In this document: positions 20,864 to 34,453 of the stretch, one piece after another
Numbering within the stretch: the stretch's first letter is position 1
Layout: each line of letters opens with the position of its first letter
Source of the DNA: Selaginella moellendorffii
Lineage: Eukaryota; Streptophyta; Lycopodiopsida; Selaginellales; Selaginellaceae
Reading direction: 5' to 3'
NCBI RefSeq assembly: GCF_000143415.4
Contig: NW_003314263.1
Location: 285,114-349,113, forward strand
Length of the DNA: 64,000 nucleotides
Made by a program: the position numbers and the translations under genes
Notes under the pieces: generated by a model
The model's input: only the letters and a program-made list of their open reading frames with translations
What the model was told of the DNA's origin: nothing
Databases searched by the model: none

Positions 20864-22414
20864 CCTAAGTCTCAAAGTGGAGCCCAAAGTGTGCCATATG
20901 GTAGTGGCCGAAGTAAAAGCCCAACAAGCATAACACGTTTGGATTAAAAGTTCTAACTCAGAAAATTGAAAGCAAGAGTGGAACTCCCAAAGAAGTGCTC
21001 AAGGAATAAATATGAAGCAAATTGGGGAGTGAGTCTCGAAAAGGGGACAAAAAATTACCAACATTTACCATCCCAATAAAGTGTTTATTTCTAAGCAATT
21101 AGAGAGTGAGTCTTGAAAAGGGGACAAAAAAATTACTAACACTTACCATCCCAAAGAAGTGCTCAAGGAACGATCATGAAGCAATTAGGGAGTGAGTCTC
21201 GAAAAGGGGACAAAAAAATTACCAACTTATGGCAAGTGTTGTGGCATGTGGAAGTGTCAAGACTGGGCTTAATACGAGTCTTGGATAGTATTGGGAGGAC
21301 TTAGTTTAACCAAAAAAGGCCAGTGTGACTAAAGAAGGCTACACACACTAGAGTCTGAAATAGAGTCTGAGGAATGTGAGATGAAGTTTGGGATGGAATT
21401 TGATATGTAGTCCAAGATGGAGTCAAAGAAGGAGTCCAAGATGGAGTTCAAGACCGAGACCCAAATTAAAATCAAGTTTGAGACCGGGTTTGAATTTGCA
21501 TCCAAATCTGAGTTTGAGGGTGAAAGCCCAAAGAGGTTGTCTCCTAAACCGTAGGGGGTTTAGTGAGTCCCTATGGGATAATACTGGGAGGACTTTAGTG
21601 TAACTAATTTAGCCAAAAAAGGCTAGTGTAACCGAAGAAGGCTACACACATGTGGGGGGAGATGATATAACTATTGAGGAATCCAAAGCTATAGTGAATA
21701 TGGATGGAGTAACTTGGTGAATTGTCCTAAAGGTAACTTTAGCTCCCTTGGGAGATTGGATAGTTGATACTCTTAATCCAAGTGTGGGTGGCACTACCTA
21801 CTTGGATACTTTGCATGGCTTATCAAAACCTCATTTTAGCCATATAACTAGGGCATTTTAGTGATGAAAGGTGAGAGGAGTACCCACAATGCTTCCATTT
21901 GGCCACAGTGTTTTGAAATGTTGTCCTAAAGTCTTAGATCATGGAAACAAAGTGGAGTGGTCTTTTTGCTTGGTGACTAAGGGTATAGTTATGTGGTAAG
22001 GAAGTCTTAGAGGTTAGTGGGATTGGCCTTCAAACCCTAAACTGGTGGTGGTGTTAGGAAGCTATCAAGGGATAGTGTTCCTCATGTGTTAAGGATGCTA
22101 AAGTGTGGTCATAGGATAACTACTCATGAATAGAGGGCCCAATCTTGAAAAAATGGGATTGTGTTATGGGTGATATTGAACTACCAATGAGACAAATGCG
22201 AATAGATATAAGTTTAATGTAATAGACTAAGATGTTAGTGGTACTTTTGATACATAGAACATTTGGATTAAGTTTAAATCTTGAGATCACATTTGGGGGT
22301 AAGTAAGTACCTCAAGGCAGATAAGGACCTATGGAAGTTGTGGGTGAGACTCTTCCAAAAGGTCAAAGGCATGGTTAAGTGACTAAAGTAAAATGAAAAA
22401 TTTAGTTGTTTACA
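20864..22414 (+). repeat. old degenerate solo LTR of the LARD family
   Basis: The sequence follows the plus-orientation LTR order. It has an ACACAAATTCCTAAG start, a GTAGTGGCCGAAG word and a decayed minisatellite of GATGGAGTCCAAG type (21410-21460). It then has the TTTAGTGAGT and GCCAAAAAAGGC blocks, and it ends ACTAAAGTAAAATGAAAAA ... TTTACA at 22414. Many changes relative to the young copies are C-to-T or G-to-A at former CG sites. The first bases of the LTR are lost. Confidence 0.6.
20985..21228 (+). repeat. three ~80-bp tandem repeats inside the old LTR
   Basis: The word GAGTGAGTCT followed by GAAAAGGGGACAAAAAA and TTAC recurs near 21028, 21104 and 21190, a spacing of 76-86 bp. GAAGTGCTCAAGGAA recurs at both ends. 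The young LTRs have a single copy of this segment. Confidence 0.7.
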
Positions 22415-22628
22415 AATTGCTTGATATTGTGTTGGATCTATTAGATGTTAGGTTCCATCTTGATACTCACCTCCCATTGCCATTTCTTGCTCGACTCAAG
22501 TGATTTAGCATAGCCTAGCCATAGCCTTCATTTGGTAGTGCCATGGCTATGGCCCCTAGCTGAGCAACACTATGGTGAGGGCCACAGGCCTGTCAAGTGC
22601 TACTGTACTATAACATTTCTAAATGGTA

Positions 22629-22930
22629 TGTGAGACACAAATCCCTAAGCCCTAAAGTGGAGTTGAGAGGGTGTCACATGGTAGTGGCTGAAGTAGAAGC
22701 TAAACAAATGTAACACATTTGGACTAAAAGCTTTAATTTGAAAAATTGAGAGTGAGAGTGGAACTCCCAACAAAGTGCTCAAATAAACACGAAGCAATCA
22801 ATAAGTGAGCCTTTAGAAAAGGAACATAAAAGGACCTACACATGATATGTAAAAGTGTTGGGATTGAGTCTGAGATGAACTTGAGATGAACTTGAGATGG
22901 ACCCAAAATCAGATTATTTTTGTTTGACTT
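22629..22930 (+). repeat. truncated LTR of the LARD family
   Basis: Begins TGTGAGACACAAATCCCTAAG, the family's LTR start, and continues through GTAGTGGCTGAAGTAGAAG to a short run of GAGATGAACTT/GAGATGGACCC units before homology stops. Between this and the LTR ending at 22414 are about 214 bp with no primer binding site or polypurine tract, so the two are not ends of one intact element. Confidence 0.55.
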
Positions 22931-25486
22931 GTGCCCAACTATAGAAGGGTTGTTGAGCTTATGTAGTGAGAAACTCTTCGTTCTTCAAGATAAAAGTTTT
23001 ACCTAAGCATTCTAAGGCATGCATTGCTAATGCAAGATGATACCAAAAACTCTTAAGTCCACATTATCTTTGTCCCTTCTCAGCCTTGTGTTTTGCGCAA
23101 GTCAAAATATATCATGCCAATCCAATTCCATGGCATCCAAGACAGAGGCTGTTCAACAGAAATCTAGAACAAATGTAATATGTTAGTGTAAAGAAGAAAA
23201 AAAAGCAAATAAGTTCCTTGCCATACAAAGAGCACTTCAAGAGAACCATAGAAGCCATACATGGCAACCATATAAAACACCACAACTAAGGCTATGATGG
23301 CCACAAACCACTACTACGGAGTAGTGTTGGCACTTTGGTTTCTTGATGTATATGTCATTAGCACTCATTGTATTTTGCATGCATGCGAAACATGTGTATC
23401 TTTTCTTCTAAGACCAAAGCAAACCAAAGAACTTACTTCTGCAGTCAACTCAAGAATGTGTGTAAGAGGAAGGTATCCAATAGACACATCCTTGGGATTA
23501 ATATCACATTGTCTCCACAATGTTTTGGTGCAACATCATCACCCCTAATGAAAACTTTTGAGTAACACTCTCATTTTGAAAAAAGTTTTGTATTAAAAAA
23601 CATGTGCATTTATCTTTAAATATCTATCCAGAATAAGAAAAAAAATACCTATCAATAAAAATACCAAAAATAAAAAGCTATCTTGTTAAAGTGGCAATAA
23701 GACCAAGTCACAATTCAGTGTCTTGCAAAATTCAATAACCACAACCATAATTTCCTCTACAAGCTTTTTGTTCAATCTCAATTATTGGAAGTGAATTGAT
23801 CGAGCTGTCATTAGTACTCTCTCCTAAGAATTGTTTCATTGCTTTCTTATGCCCTTCAATTTTCAAATGAGACAAAAATTCTTACTATGTCATGCTTAAC
23901 ACCACTATTGAAATCTTTGTTGCATTCTAAACAAAGAATCTCAGAAATCACCTTTCCTTTCACATCCTTTGTTATAGTTTCAAACATGTCCAAACTCTAA
24001 GCTTCAGCTTAACTTTGTTGACAATATTTTTCCACCTTAGACTAGTTTTGCTTCAGAAAGGATCAATAGTTTCTCTTTTTAGTAGCAGCTTAGAAAAAAA
24101 GAGATTGAATGAATAAGATTATATAGAACTGTTATCGAGTCTAAAAAAGTTTTATTGTTGACTAAAATACTCCCTTAAAGGTTTAATGTTCACAATCAAA
24201 TCCCTAATTCCTCTCATTTTCGGGAAGTTCTAATTGGAAGATTATGTAGGCATGCAATTGATTGGCTGCTCAAGGAATATATGCTACCTCATTGGCCATG
24301 GAACTTTGCCTTCCATGCACCTTCCTTTGGTGTAACTAGCCAAGGAACTTCTCTGGAAAATCTTTTAACAATGTTTGGAGTCACCGATTTTTGAGAAGTT
24401 CATGGGAACTAGGACAAAGAAAACCTCCAAAGCCTTTCAAGATTGATGTGCAAAAAAACTCTAGCTCTTCTATTTGTCTAGGATTGCATTGGTAGATTTT
24501 GAAAAGCAATATTGATGTGAGTGCAACAAGGCTGGACTATTGAGCTCTCCAAAGTGACGATCCAGTTGGAATCACAGTCCACAACAAAGTAGCCTAGAAC
24601 ACTCTACGAGAAGGTTGTAGAGTTTATCAAGTGAGGGTATGTTTATGTGGAAAGGATTACTCTCTTTGAAGTAAAAATCCATGGTAAAGAAACAATAGAG
24701 AAAGACGTGGCAAGAAAGAGGTACCTTTGAGCCATTAAACAGTATCCTAAAGGTTGGCATTGAACTCATCCTCCGAATTCGTCTCGTCCAGCCTGTTAGA
24801 GCCAAACAGCAAAAGGCATTACCTCTACATGCATGGACACAGGTAGCAATTTCACAAAGCCAAAGTTCATTAACCGTGACCTTAGCATGACCAAATGCTA
24901 TATCCATTGAGGTGGCACTGAGATGCTTCTCCAGCTTTTCTCTCAAGTTGGACGAACGTCTATTGCTTTGCTTGATGTCTATGGCCAACTTAAGGCATAA
25001 TCTAGCTCCCACTTGTGTATTTGTTTTTGTTCTGTGTCCGGTTTGGGTTTAAGCCCAAGTTTCATACTATGCTAGTTGGTGGAGTACCCATATTCTTGCG
25101 TTAGACCATTGGTATGTTAAAATAGCGCCGAACTCCATTTGGTTCCGTTTTGCATGCTGGTCTTAGTATTGGGATGTTGGATGATCTAGGACTATTCCAA
25201 GTTGCTCTGTGCTCCTGTCCCTTCACTCTTTGGGCTGTACACTTGGGAGTTGCTCCATGCTTCAATTCCTTTGCTCTTTGGCTCTACGCTTAGAAGTTTA
25301 GCTCCGTTCCTTCATTCAATGGCCCAAGGCCTTGAAGTTTGGGTTCTGCTCTATTATCCTTTGGACATGTGGCATGTGGCATATGGTATATAACACGTGG
25401 CATATAGAGAGTTTAGGTTTTGCTTTGTGGTTATCCTATGGTAAATCACCATAGGATAAAGGGTGAAAACCACATATGCTATAGAC
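22931..25486. other. AT-rich DNA, no gene recognised
   Basis: Only short, unconvincing open frames occur. The single distinct structure is a perfect 12-bp inverted repeat at 25431-25459. No RNA gene or transposase remnant could be identified. Confidence 0.4.
25431..25459. repeat. perfect 12-bp inverted repeat with 5-nt loop
   Basis: TTATCCTATGGT (25431-25442) is followed by AAATC and then ACCATAGGATAA (25448-25459), an exact reverse complement. It lies just outside the truncated LTR that starts near 25487. Confidence 0.9.
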
Positions 25487-28037
25487 TCCTTTTCAGACTC
25501 CATCTTGGGTCCATCTCGGACTCCTTCTCGAACTCCATCTCGGGTCCATTTCAGGTTCATCTTGGACTCCAACTCGGACTCCATCTCGGACTCTTTCTTG
25601 GACTCCATCTCGGACTTGGTCTTGACACTTCCACATGTATGTGTTGGTCCTATTGTGTCCCTTTTCTAGAGGCTTGCATATTGATCACTTTGTGCTCATT
25701 CTTCGAGCACTTTATTAGGAGTTCCACTCTTGCTCTCGACTTTTCGAGTCGAAGCTTTTGATTGAAATGTGTTATGCTTGTTTAGCTTCTATTTGGCCAC
25801 TACCACGTGGCACCCTCTTGGCTCCACTTTGGGGCTTAGGGATTTGTGTCTCACAACTCTACCACCTATAAACGAAGTTCAATGTCCTCATCAAATGATA
25901 ACCATTTCATAAAGTAACCCCATCATAGGTTACCATTTTCCTTAGCACCAAGCTAATATTTATTAATGGTACAACACTAAAGGCTCACTTTGCTTTTTCC
26001 ATCCTTTAAGGAGTATAATCTCTCCAACTTAGAGTCTCATTAGATCACATGTGATGGTTCTCTCCCTTTGTTTGTTTAGTTCTTATTAAACCTGTTAGAG
26101 ATACCTTCTTTATCTCAATCTTACTATTCATTCTAAAGTAGTCTTAGCCTCCATCAACATAATCATCATACTTTAAAACTATAATATTGACTTCTCAAGT
26201 CAATTTCTTCAATGTCTCCAACACCTTGCATTGCACATGTTGTGTAAATTCCACTTCCCCATTCTAGGAAATCCTTTAATTAAGAGCATAATTATCCTCT
26301 CTTTTATTTCATACCACCCTAAACACTAAATTCCATTTATCCATCATTTATATTAGGGCTGCCTATAGCCCTATCATTTGGCTACCTTGCCACTCAATCT
26401 TTTGGAGCTTTCATATTCACAAATTAGAGCATTTGGGAATTCCATCATTAGAAATACATTTTCTTTCCCACAATTCGTTAGCATCCACTAGATGGTGGTT
26501 CTTTACTTAACTTGGCATTTGAATACCCTCCAATAATTTCCAAGGCCCATTCTTGGCCATTAGTTTTTTGCTTCTATCCTTTGATTTTTGCATCAAACAC
26601 TATATAATTACTATTCCATCTTTGAGGTATCCTTTTGGCTTCTTAGCAAAGGTTTTATTTTACCAAATCTAGATGTGTTCACCCTTAGTAAGTTTCTTTA
26701 ACATTTTTTGGTTGTGGGCTTTATCTACAACCCAACTTTGTGACCTACCCATAGGTCCTTCTATAAAGACTATTTTCCTAAACTCATAATACCATTGCAT
26801 TGTCATAGTTCATTTCCCTTAAGTGTCCTTCCCACTTGATCACCTTGACCAAGTTACACCATTGCTAATAGTTCAAATCAACACTTTAAACTAAAAACCT
26901 TATTCCTTAACCTAACAAGAACTTTATTCTTATTTAGCTAAAAGATCACTTAATGATCTCACCTTGACCTCTTAACAGGTTTGCCAATAAATACTAGGTC
27001 TTCCAAACTTTTAAGTTGTTGACCATGACTCTAGGAGCATCCCCCACACTTGGTAGTGCACCCAAGTTAGCCCTTTCGGCAAAAAGTCCATAGCAACTAA
27101 GATTGGGTGTTCTCATCTCATTCACCACATCCTCGATGCTATTTACACTAGAGTGTTCAAGTTAGATATACTGAGTTTTACATTAATCAATCTAACCATA
27201 CATCAGGATGTAATTGACTAAATTTTCTATTCTACTTTAATCACTTAACCACACCTTCGACCACTTGGGGGAGTCTCACTCACAACTTTTGTAAATCCTA
27301 TTTTGGATTTAGAGACTTGCTAGCCCCGAGAATGGCATCTATGCCACTCAACCATTGCACTTGGTCCAAGTGTTTCACGTGTCCAATCCTATGACTGACA
27401 CCCCAAGGTACCATCGACATACTAGCCCATTATGCTAAAGCCATGCCCATTCACCTTGGTCACACCGGTGGTCTAACACCACCTGCATCGCAGTCCCGTC
27501 TCTCAAAGACTAGGCCATCTATCCATGAGTGACCACCTTAGGTCCACTCCTTAGCATCCTTAAGATGCTCGCAGACATAGGGAACAACCTTTCCCAATAT
27601 TTCTTTTACAGTCCCCACCAAATCCCTTTTCTGTCCATGGCCGTGTTCGCCAACTCTACCACTGAGACAAGGCCTATAGGCTCGATCACTAAGTCCCACT
27701 GTCCTCTGGGATTTCCTCACCACATGATTGTATCATTGGTCACTACACCAAAGGACCATTCCTCTTCCTTTCTATAGTTTGGGACTTTGGAACAACATTT
27801 CGGAACACCGTGGCCTTACACGAGCCTCATAGGTACTTGTGAGACACAAAATCCCTAGGCCCCAAAGTGGAGCTGGAAGGGCACCACGTGGTAGTGGCCG
27901 AAGCGAAAACCAAACGAGCGTAACACATTTGGACTAAAAGCTCCAACTTGAAAGGTCGAGAGCGGAAGTGGAACTCCCAACAAAGTGCTCGAGGAATGAG
28001 CACGAAACGAGCCATAAGCGAGGCTCTAAAAAGGGAC

Positions 28038-28415
28038 CCGAGATGGAGTCCGAGATGGACCCGAGATGGAGTCCGAGATGGACCCGAAGTGGAGTCCGAG
28101 ATGGACCCGAAATGGAGTCCGATATGGAGTCCGAGATGGAGTCCGAGATGGACCCGAGATGGAGTCCGAGATGGAGTCCGAGATGGACCCGAGATGGAGT
28201 CCGAGATGGACCCGAGATGGAGTCCGAGATGGGACCCAAGATGGAGTCCGAGATGGACCTGAGATGGAGTCCGAGATGGACCCGAGATGGACCCGAGATG
28301 GAGTCCGAGATGGAGTCCGAGATGGGACACGAGATGGAGTCCGAGATGGACCCGAGATGGAGTCCGAAGTCGAGACCGAGACCGAGACCGGGACCGAGAC
28401 CGAGACCGAGACCGG

Positions 28416-28447
<32 letters not shown>

Positions 28448-28540
28448 TCGGGACCGAGACCGAGACCGAGGCCGAGGCCGAGGCCGAGTCCGAGTCCGAG
28501 TCCGAGTCCGAGTCCGAGTCCGAGTCCGAGTTCGAGTCTG
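28038..28540 (+). repeat. LTR minisatellite array (plus solo LTR)
   Basis: Units of 12 bp (GAGTCCGAGATG) mixed with GACCCGAGATG-type units run to about 28372. A 6-bp array of GAGACC, GGGACC and finally GAGTCC follows to 28540. Equivalent arrays, inverted or direct, occur in each LTR of the family at about 29698-30150, 35465-36062, 37505-37860, 38563-39170 and 44512-45162. The units are multiples of 3 bp and lack stops in several frames, which explains the long open frames on both strands here. Confidence 0.92.
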
Positions 28541-28695
28541 AGAGGGTGAAAGCCCAAAGCGTTCGTCTCCCAGACCCTGGGGGGTTTGGTGAGCTCCAAA
28601 AGTATAGTAGGGGGAGGACTGCAGTGGAGCCAGTTTGGCCAGGAAATGCCAGTTTGGCCCAAGAAGGCCAGACCCAGTGTTGGGTGATGAGCTGC

Positions 28696-30381
28696 TGTAA
28701 GCGACTAAATTTTCCATTCTACTTTAGTCACTTAACCACACCTCTGACCACTTGGAGGAGTCTCATTCACAACCTCCATAAGTCCAATCCAGGACTTGGG
28801 ACTTGCTAGCCCCGAGAATGGCATCCATGCCACTCAACATTTGCACTTGGTCCAAGTGCACCACGTGTCCGATCCCATGACTGACACTCAAAGGTACCAC
28901 CGACATAGCAGCCCATTACGCTAAGGCCATGCCCAATCACCTTTGCCACACTGGTAGTCCAATACCACTTGCATCACTGTCTTGGCTCTCCAAGACTAGG
29001 CAAACCATCCGTGAGTGGTCATCTCAGATCCACTCCTTAGCATCCTTAGGATGCCCACCGACAAGGGGAATAGCCTTCCCCAATATCCCTCTGTCAGTCC
29101 CCACTAAGTCCCTTTCTGCCCCTGGCCGTGTTTGCCAACACTGCCACTGGATCGAGACCCACAGGCCCGACCACTAAGTCCCACGGTCCTCTGGGACTTC
29201 CTCACCACACGACTGTGTCCTTGGTCACTACCCCAGAGGACTGCTCCTCTTCCTTTCCACAGTTTGGGCCTTTGGGACAACATTTCGGAACACCGTGGCC
29301 TTACGCGAGCCACCTGGGTACTCTCCTCGCCTTCTGCCCTTGGGTGCTCTAGCCATGGGCTTAGAGCGGGTTCCGTTGAGCCACACCAGGTATCCAAGTA
29401 GGTAGTGCCACCCACACTTGGATTGGGAGCATCGGCCAGTCGATCTCCCGGGGGAACTAGAGCCGGCTCTTGAACACTTCACCAAACTACCCCACTTGTC
29501 GGTCTGTGTTCACTCTAGTCTTGGACTTCCCAGTGGGCAGCTCATCACCCAACACTGGGTCCGGCCTTCCTGGGCCAAACTGGCCTTTCCTGGCCAAACT
29601 GGCTCCACTGCAGTCCTCCCCCTACTATACTTTTGGAGCTCACCAAACCCCCCAGGGTCTGGGAGACGAACGCTTTGGGCTTTCACCCTCTCAGGCTCCG
29701 GACTCGGACTCGGACTCGGACTCGGACTCGGACTCGGGCTCGGGCTCGGTCTCGGCCTCGGCCTCGGTCTCGGTCTCGGTCCCGATCTCGGTCTCGGTCT
29801 CGGTCTCGGTCCCAGTCTCGGTCTCGACTTCGGACTCCATCTCGGACTCCATCTCGGACTCCATCTTGGACTCCATCTCGGGTCCATCTCGGGTCCATCT
29901 CGGACTCCATCTCGGACTCCATCTCGGACTCCATCTCGGGTCCATCTCGGACTCCATCTCGGACTCCATTTCGGGTCCATCTCGGGTCCACCTCGGACTC
30001 CATCTCAGACTCCATCTCGGACTCCAACTCGGGTCCATCTCGGACTCCACTTCGGACTCCAACTCGGGTCCATCTCGGACTCCACTTCGGACTCCAACTC
30101 GGGTCCATCTCGGACTCCACTTCGGACTCCAACTCGAGTCCATCTCGGACACTCCCACGTGTCATGTGTTGGTCCTTTTGGGTCCCTTTTTGGAGCCTCG
30201 CCTTTTGCTCGCTTCGTGCTCGTTCCTCGAGCACTTCGTTGGGAGTTCCACTCCCGCTCTTGACTTTTCAAGTCGGAGCTTTTGGTCCAAACGTGTTACG
30301 CTCGTTTGGCTCTCGCTTCGGCCACTACCATGTGGCGCCCTTCCGGCTCCACTTTGGGGCCTAGGGATTTTGTGTCTCACA
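28696..30381 (-). repeat. 3' LTR of the minus-strand LARD
   Basis: 1686 bp. In plus-strand reading it starts TGTAAGCGACTAAATTTTCC and ends GGGATTTTGTGTCTCACA, that is TG...CA. The minisatellite is at about 29698-30150. Its length differs from its partner mainly in minisatellite copy number. Confidence 0.92.
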
Positions 30382-31880
30382 ACTCCACCACCCATAGACG
30401 AAGTTCGATGTCCTCATCGAACGGTGAACCATTTTATAAAGTAACACCCGCATGTGTTACCATTTCCATCCTTGGCGCGTAGCCAATATTTGTCAATGGT
30501 GTGACATTGAAGGCTCACCATGCCTTCTCCATATTCGTCTTTGGTTGGACATTGAAGGCTCACCATGCCTTTTGCATATCCTCTAAGGAGGGTAGTCTCT
30601 CCAACTTAGAGACTGATTGGACCACATATAGTGGTTCTCTCCTTTTATTGGTTTAGTTCTCGCTAAACCTCTTAGAGACCCTTCTCTAAGTCAATCCCAC
30701 TACTCCTTCTCGAGTAGTCTCAATTTCCATCGATATAACCTTTGCACTTTGGAACTTTGAATTTTGACTTCTTGGAGTCAATTTCCTAGGTGTCTCCGAC
30801 ACCTTGCCTTGCACCTTTTGTGCAACTCCACTTCCCATCCTAGGAAGTTCTCTACTCGAGGGCACCATCATCCTCTCTTCTATTTCGTGCCAAAGTTCCA
30901 GTTATCATACTTTGTGCTAGGGCTGTTCATGGCCCTATCATTTGGCTACCTTACCGCTCCCTCCCTTGGAGCTTCCACTTTCGCCAAATCGGAACATTTC
31001 GGAATCCCTCATTGGAAACACACTTCCTTTCCCGCAACTTGTTAGCGTCCAACACATTAGTGTTCCTTGCCTAACTTTGTCACTTGGATTCCTTCCAAGG
31101 GATTCCACGGCCCTATCCTGGCCACTCATCTTTTGCTCCTATCCGTTGATTGTTTCACCAAGCAACATCGAATCTCTACCTCCCTTCTTGAGGTATTCTT
31201 TTGATTCCATATCAAAGGCTTTGCTTTGCCAAGACTAGGGTGTTCACCCCTAGTAAGTCTCTTTTAGCATCTTCTGCTGTGGGCTTTATCCTCAGCCCAA
31301 CTTTGTGACCCTCTCATGGGTCTCTTTAGAGACTACTTTCCTCGGACTCACTATGCCATCGCACGGACATAGTTTACTTCCCTTAGGTGCTTTTCCCACT
31401 TGGTCATCACGACCAAGCCACACCACCTTAAACAGTTCAATTTCAACATTTTGAACCAGGAACTTCATTCCTTAGCCAACCAAGGACCTTGTCCTTATCT
31501 GGCCATAAGATCACCTGGTAATCTCACCTTGGCACCTTAACAGAGTTGCCAAGAGGTACTTGGTCTTCTAGACCTCCAAGTTGTTGACTATAACCCCGGG
31601 AGCATCCCCCACACTTGGCGGTGCACCCAAGCTAGCCCTTACGGCCAAGGGTTCATAGCAACTGAGATTAGGTGTCCCCATCTCACTCACCACGACCTTG
31701 GTGCCACTTGCACCAAAGTGTTCAAGTTAGATATGCCGAGCTTTCACACTAAGCAATCTAACCGTGCATCACGACTCCGAGGCATCCCTCACTTGGCGGT
31801 GTGCCCAAACCAGTCTCCCCATTGAGAGTCCATGACCACCGAAATATGAGTGTCCTCATATTCCAAACCATCACCACGCC

Positions 31881-31933
31881 CTAGTGATTTGGGACTCGAA
31901 CCCAAGCACTAGAGGGTCGGGACTCGAACCCAA
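31881..31933 (-). other. two tandem tRNA T-arm-like hairpins in the LARD internal region (minus copy)
   Basis: On the minus strand there are two hairpins with the 7-nt loop TTCGAGT. One (31912-31881) has arms CTAGTG + TTGGG pairing with CCCAA + CACTAG. The other (31933-31915) has a GTTGGG/CCCGAC stem. GGTTCGAGTCC matches the RNA polymerase III B-box consensus. The same pair occurs at 42714-42767. Confidence 0.7.
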
Positions 31934-34453
31934 CCTCCGTATATGCATCTATGGATGGCATCACACAAGATGCCTGGCGTGACTCCCCACGCCGGTGCAC
32001 CAACTTATTTTTAAAGCGCGCTACAGATCACAACTTAGGAACCTAGTTCCTCCACACTGCCAAGTCCTCTCACTTGACATGTCTGTGATCATGCATGGAC
32101 TCCTCCATGCTCGGCCCCATGGCCCACCCTTTTTGAAGTTATCACCTTCAACTAGGGTATTTGTTCCCCCGACGTGCCAATCTCGCTTGGCAAGTCCTCC
32201 GACCACTGTAACATGGTTCCTGCATAAGCGTGAAAGTCCTTGACCATCGACTTTCGTTCAAAGCCCTTTCTTTGAACACTCGGGAACTACTTCCCTAACC
32301 TTGATAGCCTTGCCTCCTGGCAAGCTTCAAGACCACGCTTCTGCTGCGCCACTCTGATTTCGCGCGTTCCATGAACCATTTACACTTGGCCTTTCTAGGT
32401 ACTAAGCTACCTAGAATCGTCTTTGGGAACCTTGAAGGAACTCTGTCCCTCAGCTTGCTAAGGCCTCCCTTTTTGCAAGCCTTCCAAATGCCACATAGTC
32501 TAACATGGACAATTCCATATTTTAGACTTTCCATGGCATCACGGTTGCTAGCGGCAACACCCTCGAGCCCCCACTTGATTCTCCACTCCCAGCTGGCATA
32601 ACCAACCTTGGTTATGCCCTTTGATTCCTACGGTTCGGTTCTATCCCCTTACTTCTTGCTTTTTGGCTTCACACCTTTCCTTTGGTCATTCTCCTCCAGA
32701 CCAAGAGGATAGCTTTGCACTTTCTATCATGCTTTAGCAAGTATTCTTAGGGATGAACCTACCCAATAGTCTAGGGAGTGGTTCCTCAATCCGGGTATGC
32801 TCACCTTATAATCCCACACACTGGGATTACATTGTTGCTTATGGGCCTTTACATGCCCATCACTAGCCTTGCCAAAATTCCATTTTTGGCTTTGTCCAAC
32901 TTGGGTAGACAGTCCTTTCCTGTCTCCGCAACCTTGGACATTTGGATAGCACCTTCTATCCATCATTCGCTAGGGACTTAGTCCCTTGGGCTTTATCCAT
33001 TGCCCTCGCGACATCAAACACCACCTTCTGGTGTTCTAGAGTGTTTGGGTGTCCCAATGATGGCTTTCTTGACAATGAGTATTTCCTTTTATGACATTGA
33101 CTTACTATATCGCAACACAAGCAACTTATCCCCCGTAAGGGTACCTATGCTATTAAGAAGTCTTGGGTAGCTACCTTCTACCCGTTTAACCAGTTATTTT
33201 GCATCTCTTGCTTAGTTGCCTCATAGTTGTCAAGTCCTACAACTCATTGCTTGGTGCTTTCACACCTCCATCATTATCTGGGTCACCACACTCCAACTGC
33301 ATGCTCTGCAGCTTAGGCTATGCTATTCCCATTTCCATTGGGATTCCTTTGGCAAGGGGTTCTCATGAACCCACCAACATAGCCTCAAAGTATCACACCT
33401 TGGCACATTTGGTGTCTCCACACCATCGGCTCCACGAGCCTACCTCTATGACATTTCCCCTTCGTGTCTAAGTCTTTGCCAAGACCAACACCGCTCTTTC
33501 TCATGCCAACCATCCGTTAGCACTGCACTATAGAGGTCACACACAACTTTATGTCAAAGTTGTTTTCTTCTGGGAACACCTTTCCCATAACTTTAGCATG
33601 GCACATTTTGCCATCGATGAGATACCCTCTGTTCTCATCCTTGGATCCTATGATCCCCCCCCATCCTTTGTGGGGTACAACACACCTCAGTCTAAATGCT
33701 TCCATCAGTCCTTTTAGGACCATCCGTTGACTCTACTTGAGTCATCCAGCAGTTTTGGACTTGGTTAATCCATAGACCCGTAAGGTCCTACTTGTGAGGC
33801 ACTAGCTCACTGGAATACACTTCTTGCATTCCTGTCCTACTCAAAAGGACTATTTTCACAAGTGTTACTCCGACACTTGATTTTGTTCTCTGGGGGCAAC
33901 CTTTGCCCCTTAGGACTACTTGTCCATGTGATGAGAACACCAACTCATCCACTTAATACACCCCCAACTCCTTGGGTTGTTCCAGCATTTATTAGAGGTA
34001 GCCCCGGCTACCTTTTCAAGGACTTGAGTCCTCTTCCGTATTTGACCTCCCACGGTCATTACTTCTGGTCTCACATTCATGAGCACCAACCTCAACTATA
34101 TGAGGAAAATCTTGTGACTCCTTTATTGCTTTGGAGTCTTTATCTTTCCTGTGATCCCAACTGTAATTGTTTACCACAACTACATTAGCCAGTTTGCTAA
34201 GTCAAACGCTCATCTGGATCACATCCTCAACTCTTTGAGGAAAACCATATACTGTTCCCAAGATCCCAAAGTCGTTCCATTATTGGCCCTTTTCTATCCA
34301 CCACCTTGTCTACAAGTTCACACATGAACTGTAATGGAGAGCCATATCTTCCCGACCTGCTACTCCTCAAGGATAGGCCCACTTCTCGGACCTTCCGTTG
34401 CCAACACCAGTGGTGATATACTTGAGCACCAATAAAAGTCGGACTAAGGAACA

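Noticed and set aside
28287-28541. Arg/Asp-rich and Gly/Leu-rich long ORFs in the LTR arrays as real proteins
   Set aside because: They are open on both strands in several frames because of the stop-free repeat unit, change length with repeat number, and have no non-repeat conserved domain.
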